Of a stretch of DNA of 64,000 nucleotides, positions 47,788 through 56,195 are shown piece by piece (the stretch's first letter is position 1; each line of letters starts with the position of its first letter). The notes beneath the pieces are model-generated. The model worked only from the letters and a program-made list of their open reading frames with translations, made no database searches and was not told the DNA's origin. Position numbers and translations under genes: made by a program. Source of the stretch: Bacteroidota bacterium (GTDB taxonomy: Bacteria > Bacteroidota > Bacteroidia > B-17B0 > Aurantibacillaceae); NCBI GenBank assembly GCA_013298715.1, contig JAAFIQ010000002.1:363677-427676 (forward strand), in the 5' to 3' direction.

Positions 47788-48057
47788 ATGGCAAAAGAAT
47801 CAATGAAAGCCCGCGAAGTAAAAAGGGCAAAATTAGTAGCTAAGTATTCAGCAAAGCGCGAGCAGTTAAAAAAAGAAGGTAAATGGGACGAATTACAAAC
47901 CTTACCTAAAAACTCTTGCCCTGTGCGTATGCGTAACCGTTGTAAGCTTACAGGCCGTCCACGTGGTTATATGGCAACATTCGGCGTTAGCCGTGTTACC
48001 TTCCGCGATATGGCATTGTTTGGCTTAATCCCAGGGGTTACAAAAGCAAGCTGGTAA
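47788..48057 (+). CDS. rpsN: 30S ribosomal protein S14
   Basis: This 89-residue protein is the long zinc-independent type: [20 protein letters not shown] at the start and [20 protein letters not shown] at the end, without the CxxC pairs of the short form. A 121-nt gap follows that carries a promoter and hairpin for rpsH. Confidence 0.96.
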   Translation: MAKESMKAREVKRAKLVAKYSAKREQLKKEGKWDELQTLPKNSCPVRMRNRCKLTGRPRGYMATFGVSRVTFRDMALFGLIPGVTKASW

Positions 48058-48074
48058 TATTTTTTAAAAAAATA

Positions 48075-48104
48075 TTGCAGGGTAAGCAAATTTGTGTATA
48101 TTTG
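48075..48104 (+). promoter_or_regulatory. Internal promoter upstream of rpsH
   Basis: TTG (48075-48077), 19-nt spacer, TATATTTG (48097-48104): a full Bacteroidota-type promoter within the ribosomal cluster. It would start transcription near 48110, about 70 nt before rpsH. Confidence 0.72.
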
Positions 48105-48139
48105 CCCCCTCAAAAAAAATAAATAATTGTTTAATATAA

Positions 48140-48160
48140 TTATTCCGCCTAGCGGAATAA
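48140..48160 (+). promoter_or_regulatory. Perfect hairpin in the rpsH leader
   Basis: TTATTCCGC (48140-48148), loop CTA, GCGGAATAA (48152-48160): a perfect 9-bp stem ending 18 nt before the rpsH ATG, with no T-run. It is a candidate binding site for S8 or another ribosomal protein, or a translational element. Confidence 0.65.
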
Positions 48161-48178
48161 CATATAAACCTAGTAAAA

Positions 48179-48577
48179 ATGACAGATACAATATCAGACT
48201 ACCTTACGCGTGTACGTAACGCAATTAAGGCAAATCACAGAGTAGTAGAGGTTCCTGCCTCTAACTTAAAAAAAGAAATTACAAAAATTCTTTTTGAAAA
48301 AGGGTATATCTTAAACTATAAGTTTGAAGAAACCACAAATAAACAAGGTTCAATTAAAATTGCCTTAAAATACCATCCGGTTACAAAAAAATCAGCAATT
48401 ACAAATTTGGATAGAGTTTCTAGCCCAGGTTTGCGTAAATATTCAGGTGTAGATACTATGCCTCGCGTATTAAACGGATTAGGAATTGCCATCGTTTCAA
48501 CTTCTAAAGGTGTTATCACCGATAAAGAAGCCAAAAAAATGAACGTTGGTGGTGAAGTTTTATGTTATATTTCTTAA
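48179..48577 (+). CDS. rpsH: 30S ribosomal protein S8
   Basis: This 132-residue central-domain binder has MTDTISDYLTRVRNAIKANH and VDTMPRVLNGLGIAIVSTSK and the terminal GGEVLCYIS. In E. coli S8 represses the spc operon by binding mRNA near rplE; here a private promoter and leader hairpin precede rpsH. Confidence 0.97.
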   Translation: MTDTISDYLTRVRNAIKANHRVVEVPASNLKKEITKILFEKGYILNYKFEETTNKQGSIKIALKYHPVTKKSAITNLDRVSSPGLRKYSGVDTMPRVLNGLGIAIVSTSKGVITDKEAKKMNVGGEVLCYIS

Positions 48578-48582
48578 TAGCG

Positions 48583-48589
48583 AAGGAGG
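48583..48589 (+). promoter_or_regulatory. Strong Shine-Dalgarno before rplF
   Basis: AAGGAGG with 9-nt spacing to the rplF ATG, in the 21-nt rpsH-rplF gap. Nearly all other genes in this window lack such a site. Confidence 0.7.
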
Positions 48590-48598
48590 AAAATTAGT

Positions 48599-49153
48599 AT
48601 GTCACGTATAGGAAAAGCCCCAATAACATTACCAAAAGGAGTAGATGTTACCGTAAATAACGGATTAGTTACCGTAAAAGGAGCTAAAGGTACATTAACA
48701 CAAAAAATAGATTTAGATATTACAGTAGCAATTGATAATGGTGTAATTAACGTTACCCGTCCTACAGACCAAAAGCGTCACCGTGCATTACACGGTTTGT
48801 ACCGCGCTTTAATAGCTAACATGGTAAAAGGTGTTAGCGAAGGTTATAAAACTGAGCAAGAATTAGTTGGTGTGGGTTACCGTGCTAGTAATAAAGGTCA
48901 AATGTTAGAGTTAGCTTTAGGTTACTCTCATAACATTACGTTTGAATTACCTGCTGAAATTAAAGTTACCACAGCATCAGAAAAAGGTCAAAACCCAAAA
49001 ATAGTTTTAGAAAGTGCAGATAAGCAGTTGATTGGATTAGTTGCTGCTAAAATCCGTAGCTTACGTAAACCAGAGCCATACAAAGGTAAAGGTATTAAAT
49101 TTACTGGTGAAGTATTACGTCGTAAAGCAGGTAAATCAGCTTCTAAAAAATAA
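48599..49153 (+). CDS. rplF: 50S ribosomal protein L6
   Basis: This 184-residue protein starts MSRIGKAPITLPKGVDVTVN and has LVGVGYRASNKGQMLELALG and RKPEPYKGKGIKFTGEVLRR. It binds near the factor-binding site. It is preceded by an unusual consensus Shine-Dalgarno. Confidence 0.97.
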   Translation: MSRIGKAPITLPKGVDVTVNNGLVTVKGAKGTLTQKIDLDITVAIDNGVINVTRPTDQKRHRALHGLYRALIANMVKGVSEGYKTEQELVGVGYRASNKGQMLELALGYSHNITFELPAEIKVTTASEKGQNPKIVLESADKQLIGLVAAKIRSLRKPEPYKGKGIKFTGEVLRRKAGKSASKK

Positions 49154-49191
49154 TTAAATAAATTGTAAATCATCTGTAAAAATTAATAAAG

Positions 49192-49548
49192 ATGGCACTT
49201 AGTAAAATAGCAAGAAGAGAAAAAATTAAATTAAAACTTCGCAAAAAGTTAAAAGGAACTACTGAAGCTCCACGCCTAAACGTGTACCGCAGTAATTCTG
49301 AAATATACGCTCAATTAGTGGATGATAAAGCTGGAAAAACTTTATTAGCCGTTGGTTCAGTTGAAAAATCAATAGCAGCTAACAAGGTAAATAAAATTGA
49401 AAAAGCTAAATTGGTTGGAAAATTAATCGCTGAAAAAGCATTGGCTTCAGGAATTAAAGAAGTGGTGTTTGATCGTAACGGTTTTTTATATCATGGTCGT
49501 ATTAAATCGTTAGCCGAAGGTGCTCGCGAGGGAGGTTTAAAATTCTAA
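49192..49548 (+). CDS. rplR: 50S ribosomal protein L18
   Basis: This 118-residue 5S rRNA-binding protein has [20 protein letters not shown] and [20 protein letters not shown]. Normal size; rpsE begins 12 nt after its stop. Confidence 0.97.
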   Translation: MALSKIARREKIKLKLRKKLKGTTEAPRLNVYRSNSEIYAQLVDDKAGKTLLAVGSVEKSIAANKVNKIEKAKLVGKLIAEKALASGIKEVVFDRNGFLYHGRIKSLAEGAREGGLKF

Positions 49549-49560
49549 AAAATTAGTCAA

Positions 49561-50082
49561 ATGTCAAGTAAAGAAGTAGTAAAGCGCGTTAAATCGAGCG
49601 AAATAGAATTAAAAGATAAATTAGTTGCCGTTCAACGTGTAACTAAAGTTACCAAAGGTGGACGACACTTTAGCTTTGCAGCAATTGTAGTTGTTGGAAA
49701 CGAAAAAGGTGTAATTGGCCAAGGTTTAGGTAAAGCTAACGAGGTTACTGATGCAATTACCAAAGGTATTGAAGATGCTAAAAAATCTTTAGTAAAAGTT
49801 GCAGTATTAAACGGTACTGTACCTCATGCACAAGAAGGTAAATTTGGTGGAGCTCGTGTATTTTTAAAACCTGCTGCTCATGGTACAGGTGTAATTGCGG
49901 GTGGTGCTATGCGTGCTGTGTTAGAGAGCGTTGGAGTTACCGATGTATTAGCAAAATCAAAAGGGTCTAGTAACCCACACAACGTGGTAAAAGCAACTTT
50001 AGATGCGTTAATGAAAATGCGCGATCCTATTACAATTGCTCAACAACGCGGAATTAAATTAGATAGAGTGTTTAACGGTTAA
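49561..50082 (+). CDS. rpsE: 30S ribosomal protein S5
   Basis: This 173-residue protein has [20 protein letters not shown] with the mRNA-channel/fidelity loop, and [20 protein letters not shown], and [19 protein letters not shown]. Normal length. rpmD follows after 12 nt. Confidence 0.97.
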   Translation: MSSKEVVKRVKSSEIELKDKLVAVQRVTKVTKGGRHFSFAAIVVVGNEKGVIGQGLGKANEVTDAITKGIEDAKKSLVKVAVLNGTVPHAQEGKFGGARVFLKPAAHGTGVIAGGAMRAVLESVGVTDVLAKSKGSSNPHNVVKATLDALMKMRDPITIAQQRGIKLDRVFNG

Positions 50083-50094
50083 TATTTTTGAATC

Positions 50095-50274
50095 ATGGGA
50101 AAAGTAAAAATTACATTAGTAAAAAGTATGTCAAAACGTACGCCAGTTCAAAGAGCCACTTTAACAGCTTTGGGAATTAGCAAAATGCACCAAACGATAG
50201 AAAAAGATTCAAATCCTTCTATTGATGGCATGATTAAAAAAGTACAACATTTATTAAAAGTAGAAACTAATTAA
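50095..50274 (+). CDS. rpmD: 50S ribosomal protein L30
   Basis: A short gene of 59 residues, MGKVKITLVKSMSKRTPVQR at the start and DGMIKKVQHLLKVETN at the end, matching L30 in size and in its LGISKMHQT core. Its place between rpsE and rplO is the conserved one. A 78-nt AT-rich gap with an imperfect inverted repeat (AATTGTA/TACAATT) follows. Confidence 0.95.
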   Translation: MGKVKITLVKSMSKRTPVQRATLTALGISKMHQTIEKDSNPSIDGMIKKVQHLLKVETN

Positions 50275-50352
50275 AAAATTGTAGAATTATCAAATTCAAG
50301 GATTTTATGTTCTTATTTTGATTTTACAATTAAAAAGAAATAAATAAAGCAA

Positions 50353-50802
50353 ATGAAATTAAGTGGATTAAAACCTGCAAAAGGTTCTGTAAAAACAAAT
50401 TTCCGTCGTGGCCGTGGTCAAGGTTCTGGTGGTGGTGGCACAGCTACTCGCGGTCACAAAGGGGCACAGTCGCGTTCTGGTTACTCTTCAAAACGTGGTT
50501 TCGAAGGTGGACAAATGCCATTACAACGCCGTTTACCAAAATTCGGATTTAAAAATATTAATCGTATTGAATACCGTGGCATTAATTTAGATACTATTCA
50601 AAAATTAGTTGAAAAAACAAATGCTACCGAAATTACAAACGATTTGTTAATTCAAAATGGTTTAGCTAACAAAACCGACGTAGTAAAAATATTAGGTCGT
50701 GGGGAGTTAAAATCAAAAGTAGAAATTAAAGTACAAGCGTTTACTGCCGGCGCAAAAACAGCTATAGAAGCTATTGGTGGTGTAGCAACTCAAGTAAAAT
50801 AA
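50353..50802 (+). CDS. rplO: 50S ribosomal protein L15
   Basis: This 149-residue protein has MKLSGLKPAKGSVKTNFRRG, the Gly/Arg-rich GRGQGSGGGGTATRGHKGAQ, and FEGGQMPLQRRLPKFGFKN. A late assembly protein of the 50S core. secY begins 3 nt after the stop. Confidence 0.97.
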   Translation: MKLSGLKPAKGSVKTNFRRGRGQGSGGGGTATRGHKGAQSRSGYSSKRGFEGGQMPLQRRLPKFGFKNINRIEYRGINLDTIQKLVEKTNATEITNDLLIQNGLANKTDVVKILGRGELKSKVEIKVQAFTAGAKTAIEAIGGVATQVK

Positions 50803-50805
50803 TTT

Positions 50806-52137
50806 ATGAAGAGATTTATAGAAACCCTTCGCAACATTTGGTCAATTGACGAATTACGCCAACGTATCCTGTTTACCATGGGCTTGGTGCTAATTTATCG
50901 TTTGGGTTCTTATGTTGTTTTACCAGGTATCGACACTGCGGTTTTAGCAAAGGCTGCAGAAAGTAAAGGCGATGGTGGTATAGTGGGATTAATTAACATG
51001 TTTGCAGGTGGTTCGTTCTTACGTGCCTCAATTTTTGGATTAGGTATCATGCCTTACATCACGGCATCTATCATTATCCAATTATTAGGTATGGCAGTGC
51101 CTTACTTCCAAAAAATGCAACGCGATGGAGAAAGTGGTCGTAAAAAGATTAATCAACTTACACGTTTGTTAACCATTGGTGTTACTGCTGTTCAAGCTCC
51201 TGGCTACATTGCATCTATCAAATCAATGGCTCCTGCGGCATTTACTGATACTTCAGGTATTTGGTGGGTTCAAACAGTTGCAATTTTAATTACAGGAACC
51301 ATGTTTGTTATGTGGTTAGGCGAGCGTATTACTGATAAAGGTTTAGGAAATGGTATTTCATTAATTATTATGATTGGAATAATATCACGTTTACCTTTTG
51401 GTTTCTTAACTGAGTTTCAATCTCGTAAAGACGGTGCAGGTGGCTTAATTATATTCTTGATTGAATTAGTTATCTTGTTACTTGTTGTTATAGGGTCAAT
51501 ATTATTAGTTCAAGGTACACGCAGAATTCCAGTTCAATTCGCTAAAAAAATAGTTGGAAATAAGCAGTATGGTGGTGTACGTCAGTATATTCCATTAAAA
51601 GTAAATGCTGCTGGTGTTATGCCAATCATTTTCGCTCAAGCAATTATGTTCATTCCTAGTGCTTTTGCAAGTTTCTCAGCATCTAACGCCGGTATTTTTG
51701 GCGAAAGATATGGTTTTTGGTACAACTTTATTTTTGCAGTTCTAATTATTTTATTTACCTATTTTTATACAGCAATTATGGTTAATCCTAATCAGTTGGC
51801 GGATGATATGAAAAAGAATGGTGGTTTTATTCCTGGTGTTAAACCAGGTAAAAAAACTGCAGAGTTTATTGACCAAGTAATGAGCAGAATTACTTTACCA
51901 GGCTCAATTTTCTTGGCGGCTGTGGCGGTAATGCCTGCTTTTGCTCAAAAAATTGGAATAAATAGCGCTTTTGCGGATTTTTATGGAGGAACTTCTCTAT
52001 TAATTTTAGTAGGCGTTGTTTTAGATACACTGCAACAAATTGAAACGTATTTATTGAACCGTCATTACGATGGTCTAATGAAAAGTGGAAGAATTAAGGG
52101 CAGGGGAGCAAACGCAATGATGACACAACAAGGATAA
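50806..52137 (+). CDS. secY: Preprotein translocase subunit SecY
   Basis: This 443-residue channel has ten membrane helices. [13 protein letters not shown] is in helix 1, [20 protein letters not shown] is the plug/helix 2 region, and the cytoplasmic loop [17 protein letters not shown] binds SecA. It is the partner of SecA encoded at 8.4-11.7 kb. Its stop overlaps the infA start by one base. Confidence 0.97.
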   Translation: MKRFIETLRNIWSIDELRQRILFTMGLVLIYRLGSYVVLPGIDTAVLAKAAESKGDGGIVGLINMFAGGSFLRASIFGLGIMPYITASIIIQLLGMAVPYFQKMQRDGESGRKKINQLTRLLTIGVTAVQAPGYIASIKSMAPAAFTDTSGIWWVQTVAILITGTMFVMWLGERITDKGLGNGISLIIMIGIISRLPFGFLTEFQSRKDGAGGLIIFLIELVILLLVVIGSILLVQGTRRIPVQFAKKIVGNKQYGGVRQYIPLKVNAAGVMPIIFAQAIMFIPSAFASFSASNAGIFGERYGFWYNFIFAVLIILFTYFYTAIMVNPNQLADDMKKNGGFIPGVKPGKKTAEFIDQVMSRITLPGSIFLAAVAVMPAFAQKIGINSAFADFYGGTSLLILVGVVLDTLQQIETYLLNRHYDGLMKSGRIKGRGANAMMTQQG

Positions 52138-52355
52138 TGGGTAAGCAATCCAACATAGAAGTAGATGGTACGATTATAGAATCGTTAAGCAACGCCATGT
52201 TTAGAGTGGAGTTAGAAAACGGGCATATAGTTATAGCTCATATTTCTGGTAAAATGCGGATGCACTATATAAAAATATTAACAGGAGATAAAGTGAAGTT
52301 GGAAATGAGTCCTTATGATTTAAGTAAAGCAAGAATAACATTTAGATACAAATAG
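52137..52355 (+). CDS. infA: Translation initiation factor IF-1
   Basis: This 72-residue OB-fold protein has [20 protein letters not shown] and [19 protein letters not shown]. It occupies the A site during initiation. The start codon overlaps the secY stop, indicating coupling. A 91-nt AT-rich gap follows before rpmJ. Confidence 0.96.
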   Translation: MGKQSNIEVDGTIIESLSNAMFRVELENGHIVIAHISGKMRMHYIKILTGDKVKLEMSPYDLSKARITFRYK

Positions 52356-52446
52356 AATTTAATAATTAAACAGAAAAGTTAAAACCAAAAATTGAAACGA
52401 GTTGCATCTTTTAAATTTTAAACTTTAACTACTAAATTAACAAACG

Positions 52447-52563
52447 ATGAAAGTAAGAGCATCCATAAAAAAAAGAAGCACAGAATGTAAAATTGTGCGT
52501 CGTAAAGGAAAATTGTACGTTATAAACAAAAAAAATCCGAAATTTAAACAAAGACAGAAGTAA
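52447..52563 (+). CDS. rpmJ: 50S ribosomal protein L36
   Basis: A 38-residue protein, [20 protein letters not shown] at the start and [11 protein letters not shown] at the end. Only one of the four zinc ligands of L36 (the Cys in TECK) remains, so this is the zinc-free form. It lies between infA and rpsM, the conserved place. Confidence 0.93.
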   Translation: MKVRASIKKRSTECKIVRRKGKLYVINKKNPKFKQRQK

Positions 52564-52567
52564 TTCA

Positions 52568-52575
52568 TATCTTTG
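52568..52575 (+). promoter_or_regulatory. Possible -7 promoter box before rpsM
   Basis: TATCTTTG fits TAnnTTTG, 26 nt upstream of the rpsM ATG. It would let the alpha-operon genes be transcribed separately. No TTG at the -33 distance is seen. Confidence 0.5.
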
Positions 52576-52601
52576 CAAACTTTTTAAAATTATAAAAGAA
52601 A

Positions 52602-52979
52602 ATGGCACGTATAGCTGGTATAGATTTACCAAAAAATAAAAGAGGCGTAATTGGCTTAACATATATCTTCGGAATTGGTCCAAGTCGCGCAAAAAAAATA
52701 TTAGAAGATGCAGGAATTCATCTTGATAAAAAAGTTAATGAGTGGACGGATGACGAGCAAAACGTAATTCGTAATGCAATTAATAATGGCTTTAAGGTAG
52801 AAGGAGCTCTTCGTTCAGAAGTTCAATTAAACATTAAACGTTTAATGGACATTAACTCTTACCGTGGCATTCGTCATCGTAATGGTTTACCACTGCGCGG
52901 ACAACGTACCAAAACCAATGCACGCACGCGTAAAGGTAAACGTAAAACTATTGCCAACAAAAAAATGGCAGCTAAATAA
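52602..52979 (+). CDS. rpsM: 30S ribosomal protein S13
   Basis: This 125-residue protein has [20 protein letters not shown], the helix-two-turn-helix, and [20 protein letters not shown] near the C-terminus contacting P-site tRNA. Normal length. Confidence 0.97.
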   Translation: MARIAGIDLPKNKRGVIGLTYIFGIGPSRAKKILEDAGIHLDKKVNEWTDDEQNVIRNAINNGFKVEGALRSEVQLNIKRLMDINSYRGIRHRNGLPLRGQRTKTNARTRKGKRKTIANKKMAAK

Positions 52980-53005
52980 TAATTAATTAAAGAGTAAGAT
53001 ATAAA

Positions 53006-53416
53006 ATGGCAAAACAAGCATCAGCAGCCAATAACGCAAAAGCATCAGCACGTAAACGTACTGTAAAAGTAGAAGCAACTGGCGAGGCACATATTAATGC
53101 AACATTTAATAACATCATTATTTCCTTAACCAATACTTCTGGGCAAGTAATTTCTTGGAGTAGTGCTGGTAAAATGGGTTTCCGCGGTTCTAAAAAGAAC
53201 ACACCTTACGCTGCGCAAATGGCAGCTACAGATTGTGGTAAAGTGGCTTTCGATTATGGTTTACGTAAAGTAAAAGTATTTGTAAAAGGCCCAGGTGGTG
53301 GTCGCGAAAGTGCGATCCGCTCAATAGCTGCGGTAGGAATCGAAGTAACTGAAATTATGGACATTACACCAATGCCACATAACGGTTGCCGTCCTCCAAA
53401 ACGCAGACGCGTATAA
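53006..53416 (+). CDS. rpsK: 30S ribosomal protein S11
   Basis: This 136-residue protein has [37 protein letters not shown] and the terminal [17 protein letters not shown]. It lines the E-site platform. A small hairpin lies in the 105-nt gap before rpsD. Confidence 0.97.
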   Translation: MAKQASAANNAKASARKRTVKVEATGEAHINATFNNIIISLTNTSGQVISWSSAGKMGFRGSKKNTPYAAQMAATDCGKVAFDYGLRKVKVFVKGPGGGRESAIRSIAAVGIEVTEIMDITPMPHNGCRPPKRRRV

Positions 53417-53434
53417 TAAATTAAACAAAAGCCG

Positions 53435-53452
53435 TCCGCCCTTTGTGGTGGA
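53435..53452 (+). promoter_or_regulatory. Small hairpin between rpsK and rpsD
   Basis: TCCGCC (53435-53440), loop CTTTGT, GGTGGA (53447-53452), with one G.U pair and two more C-G pairs possible outside. No T-run. Possibly a regulatory or processing site ahead of rpsD. Confidence 0.4.
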
Positions 53453-53521
53453 TAGGAGTTGCTAATCTATAGGATTTTCAACTTAAATAATAAAAACAAA
53501 AAGAAAAAACAATTATTTAAA

Positions 53522-54127
53522 ATGGCAAGGTACACAGGTCCCAAATCAAAAATCGCCCGTAAATTTAAAGAGCCAATTTTTGGTCCAGATAAGGCGTTAG
53601 AAAAGAAAAATTACCCTCCGGGGCAGCACGGAATTAATAAAAAACGTGCAAAACAATCTGAATACGCAATTCAGTTAATGGAAAAGCAAAAAGCTAAATA
53701 CACGTATGGTATCTTAGAAAAACAATTTGCTAAAACATTTGATAAAGCAGCGCGTTCGCATGGTATTACTGGTGAAGTTTTATTACAATTAATCGAAAGT
53801 CGTTTAGATAACGTGGTTTACCGTTTAGGGATTGCTCCATCTCGTCGTGCATCTCGTCAATTGGTTTCACATGCTCACATTACAGTTAATGGTGGAATTG
53901 TTAACATACCCTCGTTCACATTAAAACCAGGGGATGTTGTTGCAGTTCGTGAAAAATCTAAATCTTTGGAAGTGATAGTAAACTCCACTTCTGGTGCAGT
54001 AAACAAACATGCTTGGTTAGATTTTGATAGAGCTTCTTTAACTGGCAAATTTATTAACCGCCCTGATCGTTCTCAAATACCTGAAAATATTAAAGAACAG
54101 TTAATTGTAGAGTTGTACTCGAAATAA
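53522..54127 (+). CDS. rpsD: 30S ribosomal protein S4
   Basis: From the ATG at 53522 this is a 201-residue protein starting [20 protein letters not shown]; an earlier in-frame start at 53459 would add 21 unconserved residues. [20 protein letters not shown] and [20 protein letters not shown] form the S4 RNA-binding domain. It nucleates 30S assembly. Confidence 0.96.
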   Translation: MARYTGPKSKIARKFKEPIFGPDKALEKKNYPPGQHGINKKRAKQSEYAIQLMEKQKAKYTYGILEKQFAKTFDKAARSHGITGEVLLQLIESRLDNVVYRLGIAPSRRASRQLVSHAHITVNGGIVNIPSFTLKPGDVVAVREKSKSLEVIVNSTSGAVNKHAWLDFDRASLTGKFINRPDRSQIPENIKEQLIVELYSK

Positions 54128-54160
54128 TAATTAAATTAAAAAACTTAATACAGCTTATAT

Positions 54161-55153
54161 ATGGCAATTTTAAATTTCGTAAAACCTGATAAGGTTATTA
54201 TGATTAACTCAACCGAAAGAGAGGGACAATTCGAGTTTAGACCGCTTGAGCCTGGTTTCGGTATAACTATTGGTAACTCATTACGTCGTATTTTATTATC
54301 TTCTTTAGAAGGGTATGCTATTACAAGTGTTAAGGTAGAAGGTGTAGATCATGAATTCTCAACTATTAAAGGAGTTGTAGAAGATGTAACAGAAATAATT
54401 TTAAATTTAAAACAAGTTCGTTTTAAAAAGCAATTAGATAACGGCGATTCAGAAAAAGTAACTGTTCACTTTGCTGGACAGGATAAATTTACTGCTGCTG
54501 ATATTGGCAAATATGTTAATGGTTTTCAAATTTTAAACCCTGAATTAGTTATTTTTAATAGCGATCCATCAGTTCGTTTAAAAATGGAATTAACCATTGA
54601 GCGTGGTCGTGGTTACGTTCCTGCGGAAGAAAATAAAACTAACAGCGCACCTCAAGGAACAATTTTTATTGACAGTATTTACACACCAATTAAAAACGTA
54701 AAATACACAATTGAAAATTACCGTGTTGAACAAAAAACTGATTACGAACGTTTAATTTTAGATATCGTTACAGATGGTTCTGTTCATCCTAAAGATGCTT
54801 TAAAAGAAGCTGCTAAAATCTTAATTTTCCACTTTATGTTATTCTCTGACGAGAAAATTACATTAGAAACAGAAGAAAAACGTAACGAAGAAGAATTTGA
54901 TGAAACTAGCCTACACATGCGCCAATTATTAAAAACTAAATTGGTTGATATGGATTTATCAGTACGCGCTTTAAATTGCTTAAAAGCTGCTGATGTTGAA
55001 ACGTTAGGTGAACTAGTTTCTTTCAATAAAAACGACCTTTTAAAATTCCGCAATTTTGGTAAAAAATCATTAACTGAATTAGAAGACCTAGTTATTACAA
55101 AAGGTTTACAATTTGGAATGAATGTTGCGAAGTATAAATTAGATAAAGATTAA
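54161..55153 (+). CDS. rpoA: DNA-directed RNA polymerase subunit alpha
   Basis: This 330-residue subunit has an N-terminal assembly domain ([20 protein letters not shown]) and a C-terminal domain ([35 protein letters not shown]) that contacts activators. It precedes rplQ as in most bacteria. An 87-nt AT-rich gap with three ATTGACAATT repeats follows. Confidence 0.97.
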   Translation: MAILNFVKPDKVIMINSTEREGQFEFRPLEPGFGITIGNSLRRILLSSLEGYAITSVKVEGVDHEFSTIKGVVEDVTEIILNLKQVRFKKQLDNGDSEKVTVHFAGQDKFTAADIGKYVNGFQILNPELVIFNSDPSVRLKMELTIERGRGYVPAEENKTNSAPQGTIFIDSIYTPIKNVKYTIENYRVEQKTDYERLILDIVTDGSVHPKDALKEAAKILIFHFMLFSDEKITLETEEKRNEEEFDETSLHMRQLLKTKLVDMDLSVRALNCLKAADVETLGELVSFNKNDLLKFRNFGKKSLTELEDLVITKGLQFGMNVAKYKLDKD

Positions 55154-55160
55154 AAACTAG

Positions 55161-55207
55161 ATTGACAATTCAAGAATTGACAATTGAATGATTTACAATT
55201 GACAATT
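55161..55207. repeat. Three short ATTGACAATT repeats
   Basis: ATTGACAATT occurs at 55161-55170, 55176-55185 and 55198-55207 in the rpoA-rplQ gap, with further TAAATTG/ACAATT variants. Likely short AT-rich expansion. Confidence 0.6.
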
Positions 55208-55240
55208 TGTAAATTGTAAATTATAAAATAGTAAATTAAA

Positions 55241-55705
55241 ATGAGACACGGAGATAAAATAAATAACTTAGGCAGAAAAACGGCTCACCGTCATGCTTTA
55301 ATGAGCAACTTGGCCATTGCCTTAATAACAAACAAACGCATTTTTACTACATTAGCAAAAGCTAAAGCATTGCGCACTTATGTAGAGCCAATGATTACAA
55401 AAAGTAAAGAAGATACTACGCACAGCCGTAGAGTTGTATTTGCTGATTTAAGAAGCAAAGAAGCGGTAACAGAATTATTTAAAACAATTGCTGTAAAAGT
55501 TGCAGAACGTAAAGGTGGCTACACCCGTATTATTAAAACTGGTAATCGCCAAGGGGATGCTGCTGAAATGGCAATGATTGAGTTAGTAGATTTTAATGAA
55601 ATTTACACAAATGGTAAAGGCAGTGCTGAAGGTGCAAAAGCCAAAACTACTCGACGTAGCCGTGCCAAAAAAGCGGATGGAAAAACTGAAGCAAAAGCAG
55701 AATAA
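55241..55705 (+). CDS. rplQ: 50S ribosomal protein L17
   Basis: This 154-residue protein has [20 protein letters not shown] and [20 protein letters not shown]. It is longer than the E. coli form through a C-terminal Ala/Lys-rich tail ([20 protein letters not shown]), as common in Bacteroidota. It ends the ribosomal cluster and is followed by a strong terminator. Confidence 0.96.
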   Translation: MRHGDKINNLGRKTAHRHALMSNLAIALITNKRIFTTLAKAKALRTYVEPMITKSKEDTTHSRRVVFADLRSKEAVTELFKTIAVKVAERKGGYTRIIKTGNRQGDAAEMAMIELVDFNEIYTNGKGSAEGAKAKTTRRSRAKKADGKTEAKAE

Positions 55706-55724
55706 TATTTTATTTGAAACACTA

Positions 55725-55760
55725 AAAAAATCCTCATCATTAACTTGTTGGGGATTTTTT
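55725..55760 (+). terminator. Terminator of the ribosomal cluster
   Basis: AAAAAATCCTCA (55725-55736) pairs with TGGGGATTTTTT (55749-55760), one G.U pair, 12-nt loop, then T-rich sequence. Same design as the hairpin at 29634. Confidence 0.82.
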
Positions 55761-55840
55761 ATTTAATACATATTGTTAAAAAAAGTGTGTAAAATTCAAA
55801 ATAACGATTTTTTTATAACCAAAATAAAAATTGAAACTAA

Positions 55841-56013
55841 TACCAAATATATCTAATAACTAGTCCAATCTGGTAGAAAATTTCCAATTCTAATTCGTTG
55901 GAAATACGCGAAGTAATTTCCAGCTATGCCTATGGCAACCCGCAAGCTCGCTCAAATATCAAAAAGATATTTGCCGAGCCTCGTATAATTGAAAATTTTC
56001 ATCAAATTTGGTA
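55841..56013. repeat. Inverted-repeat element, family B, copy 2
   Basis: A 173-bp non-coding element with 8-bp terminal inverted repeats (TACCAAAT, ATTTGGTA). The interior shares TTCGTTGgAAATACGC and GCTCAAATATC...GATATTTgCCG with copy 1 at 27293. No coding capacity. Confidence 0.65.
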
Positions 56014-56057
56014 GGGTTGATTTGAGCTGATCATAAAGATTTATATTTTGAGACAAA

Positions 56058-56176
56058 AAAAAGAGGCTGTCTCAAAAGTCGAGAACAGCCTCTTTTTATT
56101 TGGATACCTATCTGTGTCAAAAGTCGTTTAAGCGATTCTCAGCGACTTCATTTTACTTTTGAGACAGCCTCTTTTT
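56058..56176. mobile_element. Small inverted-repeat (MITE-like) element, family C
   Basis: A 119-bp element with a perfect 22-bp terminal inverted repeat (left 56058-56079 with core GAGGCTGTCTCAAAAGT, right 56155-56176). The left arm can instead pair with an internal copy ACAGCCTCTTTTT at 56085-56097, forming a 13-bp hairpin with T-run. A further internal hairpin AAGTCG/CGACTT is present. It lies just after the stop of the next gene and may serve as its terminator. The ends look like insertion-sequence termini, but no transposase is present. Confidence 0.7.
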
Positions 56177-56195
56177 AATTGAGTATGATAGACAA

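Noticed and set aside
53459..53521. Longer N-terminus of S4
   Set aside because: The 21 added residues are not part of the conserved S4 start MARYTGPK, which has its own ATG at 53522.
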